Source: Cellulomonas terrae (GTDB taxonomy: Bacteria; Actinomycetota; Actinomycetes; Actinomycetales; Cellulomonadaceae). Taken from it: 64,000 nt of DNA. The position numbers and the translations under genes were made by a program. Positions 53,914 through 62,458 of this stretch are shown here, piece after piece. A model generated the notes under the pieces. The model was not told where the DNA came from and made no database searches. It saw nothing but the letters and a program-made list of their open reading frames with translations. Positions within the stretch are counted from its first letter, which is position 1; the number at the start of each line of letters is the position of its first letter. Location of the stretch: positions 19,456-83,455 of the forward strand of contig NZ_BJWH01000021.1 in the NCBI RefSeq assembly GCF_007990265.1, given 5' to 3'.

Positions 53914-56063
53914 CCCCGACCGACCAACGCCGACCGGGCCGCCAGCTCGTCGGCCGCGACCCGTCGGTAGACGTCGCCGAGCGTGTCCGCCATCCGCTGG
54001 ATGGTGAAGCTCTCCGCGACGGTCCGGTGCGACTGAGCCGCCCGACCCGCGTCCGTCTCGGCGAGCGACGCGTCGAGCGCGGACCCGATGGCGGCGGCCA
54101 GGCGGTCGGCGTGCCAGGTGGCGGTCAGGAAGCCGGTCACTCCCTCGTCGACATAGGTGGCCGGCCCACCGGCGTCGGGCGCGACGACGACGAGGCCGGA
54201 CGCCATCGCCTCGAGCAGCGCGATGCCGAACTCCTCCTTCAGGCTCGCGCACACGTAGATGCCCCGTGGTGCGCTGAGCCCGGGCAGGCCGGTGCGCACG
54301 GCCGCGACCCAGCGAGCGACCACGTCGTTGGGGCGGTGACCGGGGAGCAGCAGGCCGGCGGCCGCGCGCTCGGCGGGCGGCACGACGGCGTCGATGAGAT
54401 CGAGCTGCTCCCGTTCGTCGGCCGACGGGTTGCCCAGGTCTCCCCCGACGACGAGCAGGTTCGCGCGCTCGCGCAGTCCGCCGCCGGCCCACGCGGCCAC
54501 CAAGGTGGCCACGCCCTTGACCCGGTGGAGGCGCCCCACACTGACGATCAGCGGCAGCTCCCGGCGCTCGGACGGCAGGTCCTCGACCAGGGCGCGCAGC
54601 TCGCGCAGCGCGTCCGTCGGCTCGGCGCCCGCGGCGTACGCCTCCGCCTCGGCCACGGCACGGTCGACCACGACGAGGTCCACACCCTCCGGCACGGTCG
54701 TGTGCCGCTCGGGGTGCGCCGTGACGTCGATGCCGACCAGCTCGCGCATGTCGCGCCGCAGCGCCGGGCGCGGGAACAGGACGGTGTGCGCCGCGTTGGC
54801 GGCGAGCCGCTGCACCAGCCGGGCGCGGAACCAGAAGTGCTCCACCTCGTCGACGACGCCGAAGTTCTGCCTCGTGAGGCGGCCGGCGAGGTCGAGCGAC
54901 TGGATGACGGCGTGCGGGTCCGGCGCGACCGTGAACACGACCGGGATGTCGAGCTCGCTGGCCACGTCGGCGGCGGCCAGGCTGCCGACGTCGGCCATGC
55001 GCAGGTGGATCAGGTCGACCCCACCGGCGGCACGCAGGACGCGGCGGATGCCCCGGCGCGCCGGGACCCGCAGCGACCAGGCCGCCGCCATCGGCACCGG
55101 CTGGCGTCGCAGCGGGACCCGCCCGTAGTGGTGCCCGGAGCCGCCCAGTGTCACGAGATCGGCTGCGGCCTCGGCGACGGAGCCGCGGGAGATCGTGATC
55201 ACGCGGTCCACCGGCCGCTGCCCGCCGGCGACGAACGCGTCCCCGAGCCGCACGAGCAGCGTCGCGATCCCACCGTTGTCCCCCGCGCCCGCCGCGCTCA
55301 GCCGGGCGTCGATGTCCGCGTGCAGGAACAGCTGCGCGACGCTCAGGCCGTCGCGCCCGGGCTCGCGCCGCCACGACGCAGCCGCACCGATGTCGACGAG
55401 CGACAGCCGGGCGACGTCCGCCAGCTCGTCCTCACCGCCGGCCAGCCGGTTGAGCAGGCCGATCACCGAGGTGTCGCCGGGTCGCTGGCCCAGGGCGGCG
55501 ACCGCCGCACCCCGCACCCGCTCGTCCTCGGTGACGTCCGCGGCGAGCGCCAGCAGGGGCCGGACGGCGACGGCGTGCCGGACGAGCCCGAGGGTCTCCG
55601 CGATCCGGGCCCGCGCCTCCGGCTCGGTCACCCCGAGCAGGGCGGACTCGAGCCCCACGGCGACCGGCTCGGGCGCCCCGGCGGACCACTGCTCGAGAGT
55701 CCGCTGGGCGAGCATCCCGCCGAACCCGCCGGACTCGGTCATGCCGATCAGTCGAGCGACGGCGTCGGCGCGCGGCAGCCCCGAGCCCAGGACCCAGGCG
55801 GCGTGCTCGCGGATGAACGGCCGGTCGTCCGACAGGAGCCGGCCCACGGCGCGCGAGGCCTCGTCGTCGCCGATCGTGCCCAGCGCGTGCACGGCGGCGA
55901 TCGCGACGAGCTGGTCCGCGTCGTTCAGGGCGCCCGTGAGCACGCGGATCGTCCGGACGCCGGGATCCCGGGTGCTCTCGAACGCCAGCTCGTCGGCGAG
56001 CCGCATGCCGTCGACGATGCGCTCAGCCGAGCGGAGCGTGTCGAGCGAGGTCTGGATGCCCAC
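53910..56063 (-). CDS. HEAT-repeat domain fused to GT4 glycosyltransferase
   Basis: The 717-residue protein has about 30-230 of HEAT-like repeats (LNDADQLVAIAAVHALGTIG, then DDRPFIREHAAWVLGSG, then ERVRGAAVAALGQRPGD) followed by a full GT-B family 4 enzyme (about 245-700) with SVGRLHRVKG at 508-517 and the EX7E-like CASLKEEFGIALLEAM at 605-620. HEAT repeats usually bind proteins and are not normally part of such enzymes. The GTG at 56063 was chosen because AGAGGA lies five bases upstream; a longer in-frame start at 56177 adds low-complexity residues. It is coupled to the family 1 glycosyltransferase downstream. Substrate unknown. Confidence 0.85.
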   Translation of the reverse strand: MGIQTSLDTLRSAERIVDGMRLADELAFESTRDPGVRTIRVLTGALNDADQLVAIAAVHALGTIGDDEASRAVGRLLSDDRPFIREHAAWVLGSGLPRADAVARLIGMTESGGFGGMLAQRTLEQWSAGAPEPVAVGLESALLGVTEPEARARIAETLGLVRHAVAVRPLLALAADVTEDERVRGAAVAALGQRPGDTSVIGLLNRLAGGEDELADVARLSLVDIGAAASWRREPGRDGLSVAQLFLHADIDARLSAAGAGDNGGIATLLVRLGDAFVAGGQRPVDRVITISRGSVAEAAADLVTLGGSGHHYGRVPLRRQPVPMAAAWSLRVPARRGIRRVLRAAGGVDLIHLRMADVGSLAAADVASELDIPVVFTVAPDPHAVIQSLDLAGRLTRQNFGVVDEVEHFWFRARLVQRLAANAAHTVLFPRPALRRDMRELVGIDVTAHPERHTTVPEGVDLVVVDRAVAEAEAYAAGAEPTDALRELRALVEDLPSERRELPLIVSVGRLHRVKGVATLVAAWAGGGLRERANLLVVGGDLGNPSADEREQLDLIDAVVPPAERAAAGLLLPGHRPNDVVARWVAAVRTGLPGLSAPRGIYVCASLKEEFGIALLEAMASGLVVVAPDAGGPATYVDEGVTGFLTATWHADRLAAAIGSALDASLAETDAGRAAQSHRTVAESFTIQRMADTLGDVYRRVAADELAARSALVGRG

Positions 56064-56441
56064 GGGATTCCTCTGGGTCGTCGGCGCCGGACCGGCGGCG
56101 GCCCGGCAGGCCGATGCTAGGTCGGCTCTCGACGAGCGGCTCGTCGAGCGGCTGGCAAAGTTCTGCGGATCTGTCACGCCTCGCTGAGCTGCTCCTGCGG
56201 GACGATGGTCGTGGGCGACGCGCGACGACGCGCGGGCACCCGGAGAGCGCCCTGTGCTCTCTTCCGTCCAGGGGTGCCGTCCGGATGCACCCTCGACCGG
56301 AGGACCGTCCGAGAGCCCGCCGGGCGGTCTCGGGTGGGCGCTGATCAGACCGGCGGGACCGGGAGGGAGGGTGCTGACGGGTCCCCGTGGTCGCCGCCGG
56401 TCGACACCGCGCAGCGGCTGCGGCCGGCGCCACGGCCGTGG
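56064..56441. other. non-coding stretch upstream of the HEAT/GT4 gene
   Basis: No gene seen on either strand. The open frames here are compositional shadows rich in Arg and Pro. It presumably carries the promoter for the glycosyltransferase pair, but no -35/-10 pair could be assigned. Confidence 0.5.
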
Positions 56442-56640
56442 TCATGGCGCTGCTGCCGGTGTACTGGCGCCTCTGCTCGCTCCTGACGCCAGGGACGAGC
56501 AGTCCAGAGCCACCACCGTCGTGCGGACCTGGTAGACGTCGGGGACTCCGTCGCGATCGGCGTCAGCGAGCTCGATCTCACGGATGCGCCGGTACGTGCG
56601 GTTGCGCACCCTCAGGACGACCGCGCTGCGCGATCACGGC
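56442..56640 (-). pseudogene. C-terminal remnant of an unknown protein
   Basis: A minus-strand frame reads YRRIREIELADADRDGVPD and then VYQVRTTVVALDCSSLA before stopping at 56442. The DADRDGVPD segment resembles a calcium-binding or thrombospondin type 3-like loop found in small actinobacterial membrane proteins. No start with a ribosome site was seen and the upstream half is missing, so it appears to be a leftover. Confidence 0.4.
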
Positions 56641-57062
56641 CGGGTTCACCGCCGTGGGCCTGGGCGGCGGGAGCCAGATGGCCGTCAAGGTGCGCCCCAT
56701 GCTGCAGGGCACAGGGTGGGAGGCGTACCTGGGGATGCTCGCGCAGATCCTGTCGGTGGCCACCTGCTGGCGTCGGCATCGTCGTGGCGTGGAGCGTGGG
56801 CCGGGAGTTCACCGACGGGACGATCGCCAGCCTGCAAGCGCTCCCTACACCGCTGCTCGGCCTCGTCGTCGTCACCCAGGTCGCGACGGTCGCAGGGGCC
56901 GGCGCGTGGTTCCCGTGGGCGGCACCCGGCTTGTGGGCCGGCATGGGAGGTCCGGCCGCAGCCGCCGCCGTCAGCCCGGTGCAGCTGCTCCTCGCCGTCC
57001 CGGTCGGCGCGATCGGCGTGGCGGCGACGCTGCGGTGGTGGTCGACCGCGGAGCTGCGCTGA
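56640..57062 (+). pseudogene. decayed ABC-2 type permease
   Basis: Pieces of one permease lie in two frames. The first reads FTAVGLGGGSQMAVKV and then LQGTGWEAYLGMLAQIL; the second, from 56784, reads AWSVGREFTDGTIASLQALP and ends in a membrane helix with PVQLLLAVPVGAIGV. A frameshift about 56762-56780 joins them, and at least one middle helix pair appears deleted. WSVGREFTDGT is the usual conserved cytoplasmic loop. The ATPase partner is absent. Confidence 0.6.
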
Positions 57063-57207
57063 GCCGCACGGCTCGAGGCCGTGGCCGACGACAGCGGCCC
57101 ACGTGTCGCTGAGGAGGTCGACGCCGGTCTCCCCGGGGGCCAGGCGCCGTCGAGCTCGACGCGGCACGTCCGGAGGGGTTCGACGTCCCTCGCGTCGGGC
57201 GTGAGCG

Positions 57208-57858
57208 CTACGCGGCAGCGACGCCGAGCGAGTCGAGGAGACGACGGACGCGGCGTTCGATGTCGTCGCGGACCGCGCGCACGCCGTCCAGCTCGAGGTC
57301 CGCGGGATCGGCGAGCTCCCACTCCTCGTACCGCTTGCCAGGGAAGATCGGGCAGGCGTCGCCACAGCCCATGGTGATGACGACGTCGGCAGCCCGGACG
57401 ATCTCGTCGGTCCAGGGCTTGGGGTACTCCTGGGCGATGTCGATGCCGCGCTCGGCCATGACCGCGACGGCACCGGCCTCGATGGCCTCGCCGGGCCGGG
57501 ATCCGCCCGACCAGCCGACGACGGACTCACCGGCGTGGTGCTGCAGGAAGCCCAGCGCCATCTGGGAGCGGCCGGTGTTGTGCACGCAGAGGAACAGGAC
57601 GACGGGTCGGCCGTCGTGCGTCTTGCCCTCGACCTTGGCGAGCGCCTCGAGGCGCTGCCGGGCGAATCGCTCGGCGAGCAGGGGCAGGAAGTTGGGGATC
57701 GTGGCGCGGCCGGCGAACTCGTCATAGGACGAGACCAGGAAGCGATCGATCGTCTCGACGCTGAAGACACCACCGAACCGGGTGGCGAGCCGCGTCGCCG
57801 CGGTCGTCATCGCGAGCTGCTGGTCGACGCTCAGGTCGTCGCGCTGGGGTGCGCTCAT
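57208..57858 (-). CDS. arsC: arsenate reductase, LMW-phosphatase type, with N-terminal helical domain
   Basis: The 216-residue enzyme would reduce arsenate to arsenite. The phosphatase loop CVHNTGR is at 91-97 in LFLCVHNTGRSQMA, and DVVITMGCGDACPIFPG is the second block, with the cysteine that pairs in the thiol relay used by thioredoxin- or mycothiol-coupled reductases. An 80-residue helical domain precedes it, as in actinobacterial arsenate reductases. AAGGAGA is seven bases before the ATG. It lies 22 bases downstream of the ArsR-ArsC fusion gene and is co-transcribed with it. The C-terminus runs to the VRRLLDSLG helix. Confidence 0.9.
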   Translation of the reverse strand: MSAPQRDDLSVDQQLAMTTAATRLATRFGGVFSVETIDRFLVSSYDEFAGRATIPNFLPLLAERFARQRLEALAKVEGKTHDGRPVVLFLCVHNTGRSQMALGFLQHHAGESVVGWSGGSRPGEAIEAGAVAVMAERGIDIAQEYPKPWTDEIVRAADVVITMGCGDACPIFPGKRYEEWELADPADLELDGVRAVRDDIERRVRRLLDSLGVAAA

Positions 57859-57880
57859 TGCTTCGTCTCCTTCGAGGCGG

Positions 57881-58555
57881 TCACGCGTGGGCGATGCGGG
57901 GTGCGAGGTCGTCGACCCGGCGGGCGATCTCCTCGAAGGCGGCGTCGAACGCGGCGTCGCTGGCGGCGGGAACAGGGTCGGGCACCGACCAGTGGAGGTC
58001 CGCGACATCGCCCATCTCCTCGTGCGCGTTGTCGCACACGGTCACGACGAGGTCGCCGTCGCGACGCACGTCGCTGAGCAGGCGCGGCTTCGCGTCACGC
58101 AGGGGCAGCTGGTGCCGGGCGGCTGCCGCGAGCGCACCCGGGGCCACCGCAGCGGCGGGGTGCGTGCCGGCCGACGCGACCGAGATGCGGCTGGAGCGGC
58201 GCCACAGAGCGGCGGCGAGGTGGGAGCGGGCGGAGTTCGCGGTGCAGACGAACAGCACGCGGCGCGGGCGGGGCATCGTCCACCCGGACGGCACGATCGC
58301 CGCATCGGGCGTCAGGTGCAGGTAGGTGCGGCGCCGGTCGCCCTCGGAGCGGCGCCGGGACACCAGTCCGTGATCGACGAGCACCCCGACGTGGTGGGCC
58401 ACGAGGTTGGACGCCATCTGGAGCTCGGCCGAGAGCTCCGACGGGGAGCGGTCGCCAAGCGCAAGAAGCTCGACGACGGCCAGCCGGCCGGGGTCGGACA
58501 GCACGGCGTGCAACGCTGCCCGCCGCGCGATCTCCTCATGCCACTCAGTGTTCAT
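57881..58555 (-). CDS. ArsR-type repressor fused to ArsC-like domain
   Basis: The 224-residue protein has an ArsR winged helix at 1-85 (LHAVLSDPGRLAVVELLALG, SNLVAHHVGVLVDHGLV) and a low-molecular-weight phosphatase/arsenate reductase domain from about 97, with loop CTANSAR at 104-110. The usual As(III)-binding ELCVCDL in the repressor is replaced by SPSELSAELQ with no cysteine pair, so metal sensing, if any, must use other residues, perhaps those of the fused domain. It is divergent from the aquaglyceroporin gene with a palindrome touching its start codon. Both repression and enzyme activity are inferred from sequence. Confidence 0.88.
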   Translation of the reverse strand: MNTEWHEEIARRAALHAVLSDPGRLAVVELLALGDRSPSELSAELQMASNLVAHHVGVLVDHGLVSRRRSEGDRRRTYLHLTPDAAIVPSGWTMPRPRRVLFVCTANSARSHLAAALWRRSSRISVASAGTHPAAAVAPGALAAAARHQLPLRDAKPRLLSDVRRDGDLVVTVCDNAHEEMGDVADLHWSVPDPVPAASDAAFDAAFEEIARRVDDLAPRIAHA

Positions 58556-58557
58556 TG

Positions 58558-58571
58558 AGTCAATATTGACT
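58558..58571. promoter_or_regulatory. ArsR operator, perfect 14-bp palindrome
   Basis: AGTCAATATTGACT is fully self-complementary and begins three bases past the ATG of the repressor gene (58555) on the outer side, in the gap between the divergent arsenic genes. A dimeric ArsR would bind here and block both directions, including its own translation start region. Confidence 0.72.
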
Positions 58572-58601
58572 GAGTGATCGTTGCCAGGTCAAGATGCCGC
58601 C

Positions 58602-59765
58602 GTGACCCCACCTCCTGACCCCGCTCCCCTGTCCTTGCGTCGCCGGCTGGGGGCAGAGCTCGTCGGCACCGCGCTGCTCGTCGCCGTCGTGGTCGGGTCA
58701 GGGATCATGGCCCAGCGCCTCACGGCTGATGTCGGCCTGCAGCTGCTGGCGAACGCGCTGGCGACGGTGTTCGCGCTCGCGGTGCTGATCGTGGTCTTCG
58801 GTCCGGTCTCCGGGGCGCACCTCAACCCCGTGGTCACCGGCGCAGAGTGGGCCCTCTCGCGCGGCACCGCGACGCAGCGGTCACGGCGCGATGTGGCCGG
58901 CTACGTGCTGGCGCAGTGCACCGGCGGCATCCTCGGCGCACTGCTCGCCAACGCCATGTTCGAGGTCGCGCCGGCGATCGCCACGACCGAGCGCGCCGGC
59001 CCGGGGCTGTTGGTCGGCGAGGTGGTCGCGACCGCGGGACTCGTGCTGCTGATCTTCGCGCTGGTCCGCAGCAACCGAGCCGCTCTCGTGCCGGCCGCGG
59101 TCGCAGCATGGATCGGGGCGGCCTACTGGTTCACCTCCTCGACGTCGTTCGCCAATCCCGCCGTCACCGTCGGTCGGATGTTCTCCGACACCTTCGCCGG
59201 CATCGCCCCGGGCTCCGTCCCGCCGTTCCTGCTCGCGCAGGTTCTCGGCGCGGGCCTCGGGGCCGCGGCAGCCCTGGCCTTCTACCCCCGGCCCGGGACC
59301 GCTCGGACGACGGTTGCCGAGCAGCACGATCCCGTCCACGCCGGAACCCACCCTCACGACCGGAGCACCCCGATGACCACGATCCTGTTCGTCTGCGTCC
59401 ACAACGCCGGCCGGTCCCAGCTCGCCGCCGGCCTGGCCGCAGCACGTGCGGGCTCGGACGTCACCGTCCTCTCGGCCGGCACCGACCCCGACGCCGCCGT
59501 CAGCGAGACCGTGCTCGCGTCCTTGGCCGAGGTGGGGATCGACCGATCCAGCGAAGTGCCCCGCCTCCTGACGCCCGAGATCGCCCGGCAGGCCGACGTG
59601 CTCGTGGCCCTCAAGCCCGACCTCGACCTGCCCGCCCACGAGCGCATCGAGGTCTGGCCGCTTCCCGATCCCGCAACGTGGGACGTCGACGGGATCCGCC
59701 CGCTCCGCGACCACATCGACACCCTCGTTGCCGACCTCGTGCAGCGCGAGCGCACACCGCGCTGA
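58602..59765 (+). CDS. aquaglyceroporin fused to arsenate reductase
   Basis: The 387-residue protein has an MIP channel (six hydrophobic segments, residues about 15-228) with pore motifs NPV at 75-77 (instead of NPA) and NPA at 185-187, then a linker, then an ArsC domain from Met258 with loop CVHNAGR at 265-271. The channel would let arsenite out as it is made by the attached reductase. Fusions of this type have been described in another actinomycete, Salinispora. No stop or frame break separates the halves. The GTG at 58602 is assumed; a TTG at 58581 is also in frame. A ribosome site is weak in both cases. Confidence 0.87.
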   Translation: MTPPPDPAPLSLRRRLGAELVGTALLVAVVVGSGIMAQRLTADVGLQLLANALATVFALAVLIVVFGPVSGAHLNPVVTGAEWALSRGTATQRSRRDVAGYVLAQCTGGILGALLANAMFEVAPAIATTERAGPGLLVGEVVATAGLVLLIFALVRSNRAALVPAAVAAWIGAAYWFTSSTSFANPAVTVGRMFSDTFAGIAPGSVPPFLLAQVLGAGLGAAAALAFYPRPGTARTTVAEQHDPVHAGTHPHDRSTPMTTILFVCVHNAGRSQLAAGLAAARAGSDVTVLSAGTDPDAAVSETVLASLAEVGIDRSSEVPRLLTPEIARQADVLVALKPDLDLPAHERIEVWPLPDPATWDVDGIRPLRDHIDTLVADLVQRERTPR

Positions 59766-59817
59766 TCGCCCTCGTCCCGCCAGAGGCGGCGTCGGCAGAA
59801 GACGCCTACCTTCGACC

Positions 59818-60324
59818 ATGGTCACGCCGAGCGATGCATCCACCGACGCCGACGTCGACCGTGGAGCCGCGCTGCGGCTCTCACGGCCGTCGGTGCGATT
59901 CACGCCGGTCCGGCGGTGGGTCGTGCGGACCGTGTCCGAGCTTCACGCGGTGCGAGGAGAGGTGCGCGACGAGGTCACCCACGGCGCTCGTGGCGGCGGG
60001 GACCCGCAGCTCGACCAGGTGGCGGACGACGCGGCGCTCATCGCCACCGAGCTCGTCACCAACGCGATCCGCCACGGCAGGCCACCGGTCCTCGTCCTGC
60101 TCCTGCGAGACGACGCACGCTTCCTGCTGTCCGTGGGCGACCGAGCCCGTGGCAGCGCACCCCGCCTCGCGGGCACCCGTCCCGCGGGCAAGGGTGGCTT
60201 CGGACTGCACATCGTGCGGCGCCTGTCCCGCGACCTCGGCTGGTTCCGTACCGGCGCGGCGAAGGTGGTGTGGGCCGAGGTCGGTCCGGCGAGGTTCACC
60301 GGGCGGCACGGGCTGCCCGGGTGA
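59818..60324 (+). CDS. histidine-kinase-like ATPase (anti-sigma factor type)
   Basis: The 168-residue protein is a single HATPase_c domain, like the SpoIIAB/RsbW group in actinomycetes. The N box is ALIATELVTNAIRHG around residue 75 and the G1/G2 part is GKGGFGLHIVRRLSRDLG near 125. No histidine-phosphorylation or receiver domain is attached. Such proteins bind and hold a sigma factor or its antagonist. It lies 52 bases downstream of the arsenic fusion gene on the same strand, and may or may not be linked to it. A partner could be the sigma factor at 63.0 kb, but that is only proximity. Confidence 0.82.
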   Translation: MVTPSDASTDADVDRGAALRLSRPSVRFTPVRRWVVRTVSELHAVRGEVRDEVTHGARGGGDPQLDQVADDAALIATELVTNAIRHGRPPVLVLLLRDDARFLLSVGDRARGSAPRLAGTRPAGKGGFGLHIVRRLSRDLGWFRTGAAKVVWAEVGPARFTGRHGLPG

Positions 60325-60386
60325 GCGGCGGGGTCGTCCCGGTGCGGCCTTCCGATCACGCACGAGAGCTCGACCCCGCTGTGCCC

Positions 60387-60965
60387 TCACCGCACCCGCG
60401 GTCCGACCTCTCCGCGGCGCAGCACGGACAGCTCGACGCGTGAGCGCAGCTGGTCGGCAGGCAGGACGTGCGCCAGGTCTGCGAGCACGCCGTCGCACGC
60501 AGCGACGACGGCGCCGAGGTCCGCGTCGGGGTCGACCGTCGCCCGCAGGCGCACGACCAGCTCGCCACGGTCGGCCAGCACGGCTCCTCGGGCGGACCGG
60601 ATGAGCGGGTCGTCGGCCAGCACCTCCGCGGCGGTCGCGACGGCCGGACCCGGGTCGACGACGAGCCGGCCGGGCTGCTCCCCCGACGGCAGGCGCAGCG
60701 AGCCGACGGACCGCCGGGGAACGTGCGCCAGCAGCCACCACAGCCCGATCACGACGAGCGCGCAGCCGACCGCACCGGCGAGCACGGCAAAGCTCGACGT
60801 CTCGGTCACCTGTCCGGAGTCGACGGCGATCTCGTCGGGGGCGTCGGCCCAGACGGACTCGAGGAACCCTGTCTCCCACCCGACGGCGGCGACCCCGATC
60901 ACGACCAGCACGAGCCCGAGCAGCAGGACGACCACGCGGTCGAACGCGAGGACGGAGCGCCTCAT
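60387..60965 (-). CDS. AmaP-like membrane protein of the Asp23 cluster
   Basis: The 192-residue protein has two hydrophobic segments, LLLGLVLVVIGVAAVG and FAVLAGAVGCALVVIGLWWL, and a C-terminal soluble domain of about 95 residues ending in LSVLRRGEVG. It resembles AmaP, which anchors Asp23-family proteins at the membrane. It is the last gene of the minus-strand cluster, overlapping the DUF6286-like gene by four bases. Confidence 0.72.
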   Translation of the reverse strand: MRRSVLAFDRVVVLLLGLVLVVIGVAAVGWETGFLESVWADAPDEIAVDSGQVTETSSFAVLAGAVGCALVVIGLWWLLAHVPRRSVGSLRLPSGEQPGRLVVDPGPAVATAAEVLADDPLIRSARGAVLADRGELVVRLRATVDPDADLGAVVAACDGVLADLAHVLPADQLRSRVELSVLRRGEVGPRVR

Positions 60966-61534
60966 CGCCCGTCACCCCCGGCGTGCAGCCCGGCGGTGAC
61001 GCGGGTGACGACCTTGACGGACAGCGGATTGGCCAGCGGCGCGAGACGCTCGGTGACTGCGGTCCGGACCGCCTCGGTGACGTCGTCGCCCTCCAGGGTG
61101 GTGACCGTGACGGTCACGGAGCGGCGGGTGGCGGTCGCGCGCGCGGACAGCACGCGGTCGACCTCGTCGGCCGCGGACGCCGCGAGCCGGGCGGCGTCGG
61201 AGATGCCGAGGGTCGTCCCGGTGGCCGACGTGACGTCGAGCCGCGTCCGGACCCGACGGCCGAGCGCGACGACGACGAGCCACAGCCCCAGCAGGGCGAC
61301 GACCACACCGACGACCGTGACCAGCGCCGACGGTGCGATCCCGTCTGCGCCGTCGACCACCGGTGCGAGCCACGGCTCACCGTCCACCCGACCGGCGGCG
61401 ACGAGGGCCTCGCGGACCACCAGGACCCCGAGCGCGACCAGCAGGACCGCGAGCGCGATGCTCCACCACGCGACGCGGCCGGCCCGGGTGGCCGTGGCGG
61501 CGGGCGCGAAACCCTGTGCGTGGCCGGTGGTCAT
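60962..61534 (-). CDS. DUF6286-like membrane protein
   Basis: The 190-residue protein has a short basic N-terminus, two hydrophobic helices (VAWWSIALAVLLVALGVLVV and ALVTVVGVVVALLGLWLVVV) and a soluble C-terminal domain with DVTSATGTTLGISDAA followed by TVTVTTLEGDDVTEAVR, an alkaline-shock-like beta pattern. Such proteins accompany Asp23 genes in actinobacteria. Start and stop overlap both neighbours by ATGA junctions. Function unknown; probably part of an envelope-stress complex. Confidence 0.72.
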   Translation of the reverse strand: MTTGHAQGFAPAATATRAGRVAWWSIALAVLLVALGVLVVREALVAAGRVDGEPWLAPVVDGADGIAPSALVTVVGVVVALLGLWLVVVALGRRVRTRLDVTSATGTTLGISDAARLAASAADEVDRVLSARATATRRSVTVTVTTLEGDDVTEAVRTAVTERLAPLANPLSVKVVTRVTAGLHAGGDGR

Positions 61535-61893
61535 CGCACCCTCGCGACGGGTCGGGCGGACGCGGCGGGCCGGACGACCTCACGCACGGCGACGCTGACG
61601 TGGGCGAGCTCCTGGCCGGCCAGCCGGTCGAGCTCGCGCCGCAGCGTGTCCTGGACCTCGGTGGTGACCCGGGCGGCGGAGGCCGGCCAGGTGATGGCCA
61701 CCTCGACCTCGACGCGCGCCCTGGTGCCGGCGCGCTGCCACCGCACGCGGGGGTACCCGCGGCCGAGGGTGCGTTCGACCGTGCCGACGGACTCCTCCTC
61801 CGCGGCGACGCCGGGCACCTCGAGGGTCACCTGCCGGGCGATCCGGGTGAGCGCACGGTCGGCGATCGTGAGCGTGCCGCGGGTGTCAGCCAC
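61531..61893 (-). CDS. Asp23/Gls24-family envelope stress protein
   Basis: The 120-residue protein begins ADTRGTLTIADRALTRIARQ, the typical Asp23 opening in which a helix precedes a beta sheet, and continues VEVEVAITWPASAARVTTEV with the family's alternating pattern. The GTG at 61893 overlaps the stop of the small membrane gene. Family members form filaments or sheets at the membrane under alkaline or cell-wall stress in Gram-positive bacteria; role in actinobacteria is not well known. Confidence 0.78.
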   Translation of the reverse strand: MADTRGTLTIADRALTRIARQVTLEVPGVAAEEESVGTVERTLGRGYPRVRWQRAGTRARVEVEVAITWPASAARVTTEVQDTLRRELDRLAGQELAHVSVAVREVVRPAASARPVARVR

Positions 61894-62065
61894 GGCCTCG
61901 GCCGGACACGAGCCCGGAGACGTCGATGCGGCCGTCGACGGCCAGGCCGACGACCACCCCGACGGCGCCGAGGACGAGGGCGAGCATGAACATGTCGAAC
62001 CCGCCGACGGCGGCGACGAGGGCGAGCAGCAGGCCGGCGAACAGGCCGATGGCGACAGATGGCAC
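61886..62065 (-). CDS. DUF2273-like small membrane protein
   Basis: The 59-residue protein has two hydrophobic helices (AIGLFAGLLLALVAAVGG and LALVLGAVGVVVGLAVDG) and ends in a Gly/Arg tail. This is the DUF2273 layout, a usual companion of Asp23 genes. The GTG at 62065 has GAGGAG, four to five bases upstream, a clear ribosome site. It overlaps the next Asp23-like gene by eight bases and follows the previous one by nine. Confidence 0.75.
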   Translation of the reverse strand: MPSVAIGLFAGLLLALVAAVGGFDMFMLALVLGAVGVVVGLAVDGRIDVSGLVSGRGRG

Positions 62066-62074
62066 GGTGACTCC

Positions 62075-62458
62075 TCAGACGGTGGTGTCGATGTCCTCGA
62101 CGTGGACGCGGACAGGCATGGGGGCGACGGCGGAGACCGCGCGCTGGACCCGCGCTGCCGTCTGCGGCACGGGCGTGAGGTCGGAGACGACGACGTGCAC
62201 CTCGGTGCCGTCGTCGTCGATCCGGACGCCGACGACCCTGCGACCCGGCAGGTAGGTGCCCAGCTCGCCGAAGCGACCGCCGTGCAGGCGCACGACGCCG
62301 GGGACCGCGAGGACGGCCGCGGCGACCACCTCGGCCGGGGTGAGCGGCTCGACGTCCGGCACCACATCGATGGCGGGGCGGGGCTCGGCGACGTCGAGCG
62401 GCGCCACCCCCGCCGCCACCTCGAGCGGCGTCGGCACGTGCTCCGGGACGTCGGTCAC
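62075..62458 (-). CDS. Asp23-like protein with N-terminal extension
   Basis: The 127-residue product has about 40 proline-rich residues, then VLAVPGVVRLHGGRFGELGT and TEVHVVVSDLTPVPQTAARV, a reduced Asp23-type fold. It starts with a GTG overlapping the stop of the full-size Asp23 gene (62455-62458). It may assemble with that protein. Confidence 0.7.
   Translation of the reverse strand: MTDVPEHVPTPLEVAAGVAPLDVAEPRPAIDVVPDVEPLTPAEVVAAAVLAVPGVVRLHGGRFGELGTYLPGRRVVGVRIDDDGTEVHVVVSDLTPVPQTAARVQRAVSAVAPMPVRVHVEDIDTTV

Noticed and set aside
60328..60379. 9-bp inverted repeat between the convergent ATPase and AmaP-like genes as a terminator
   Set aside because: The loop of 34 bases is too long for a confident terminator.
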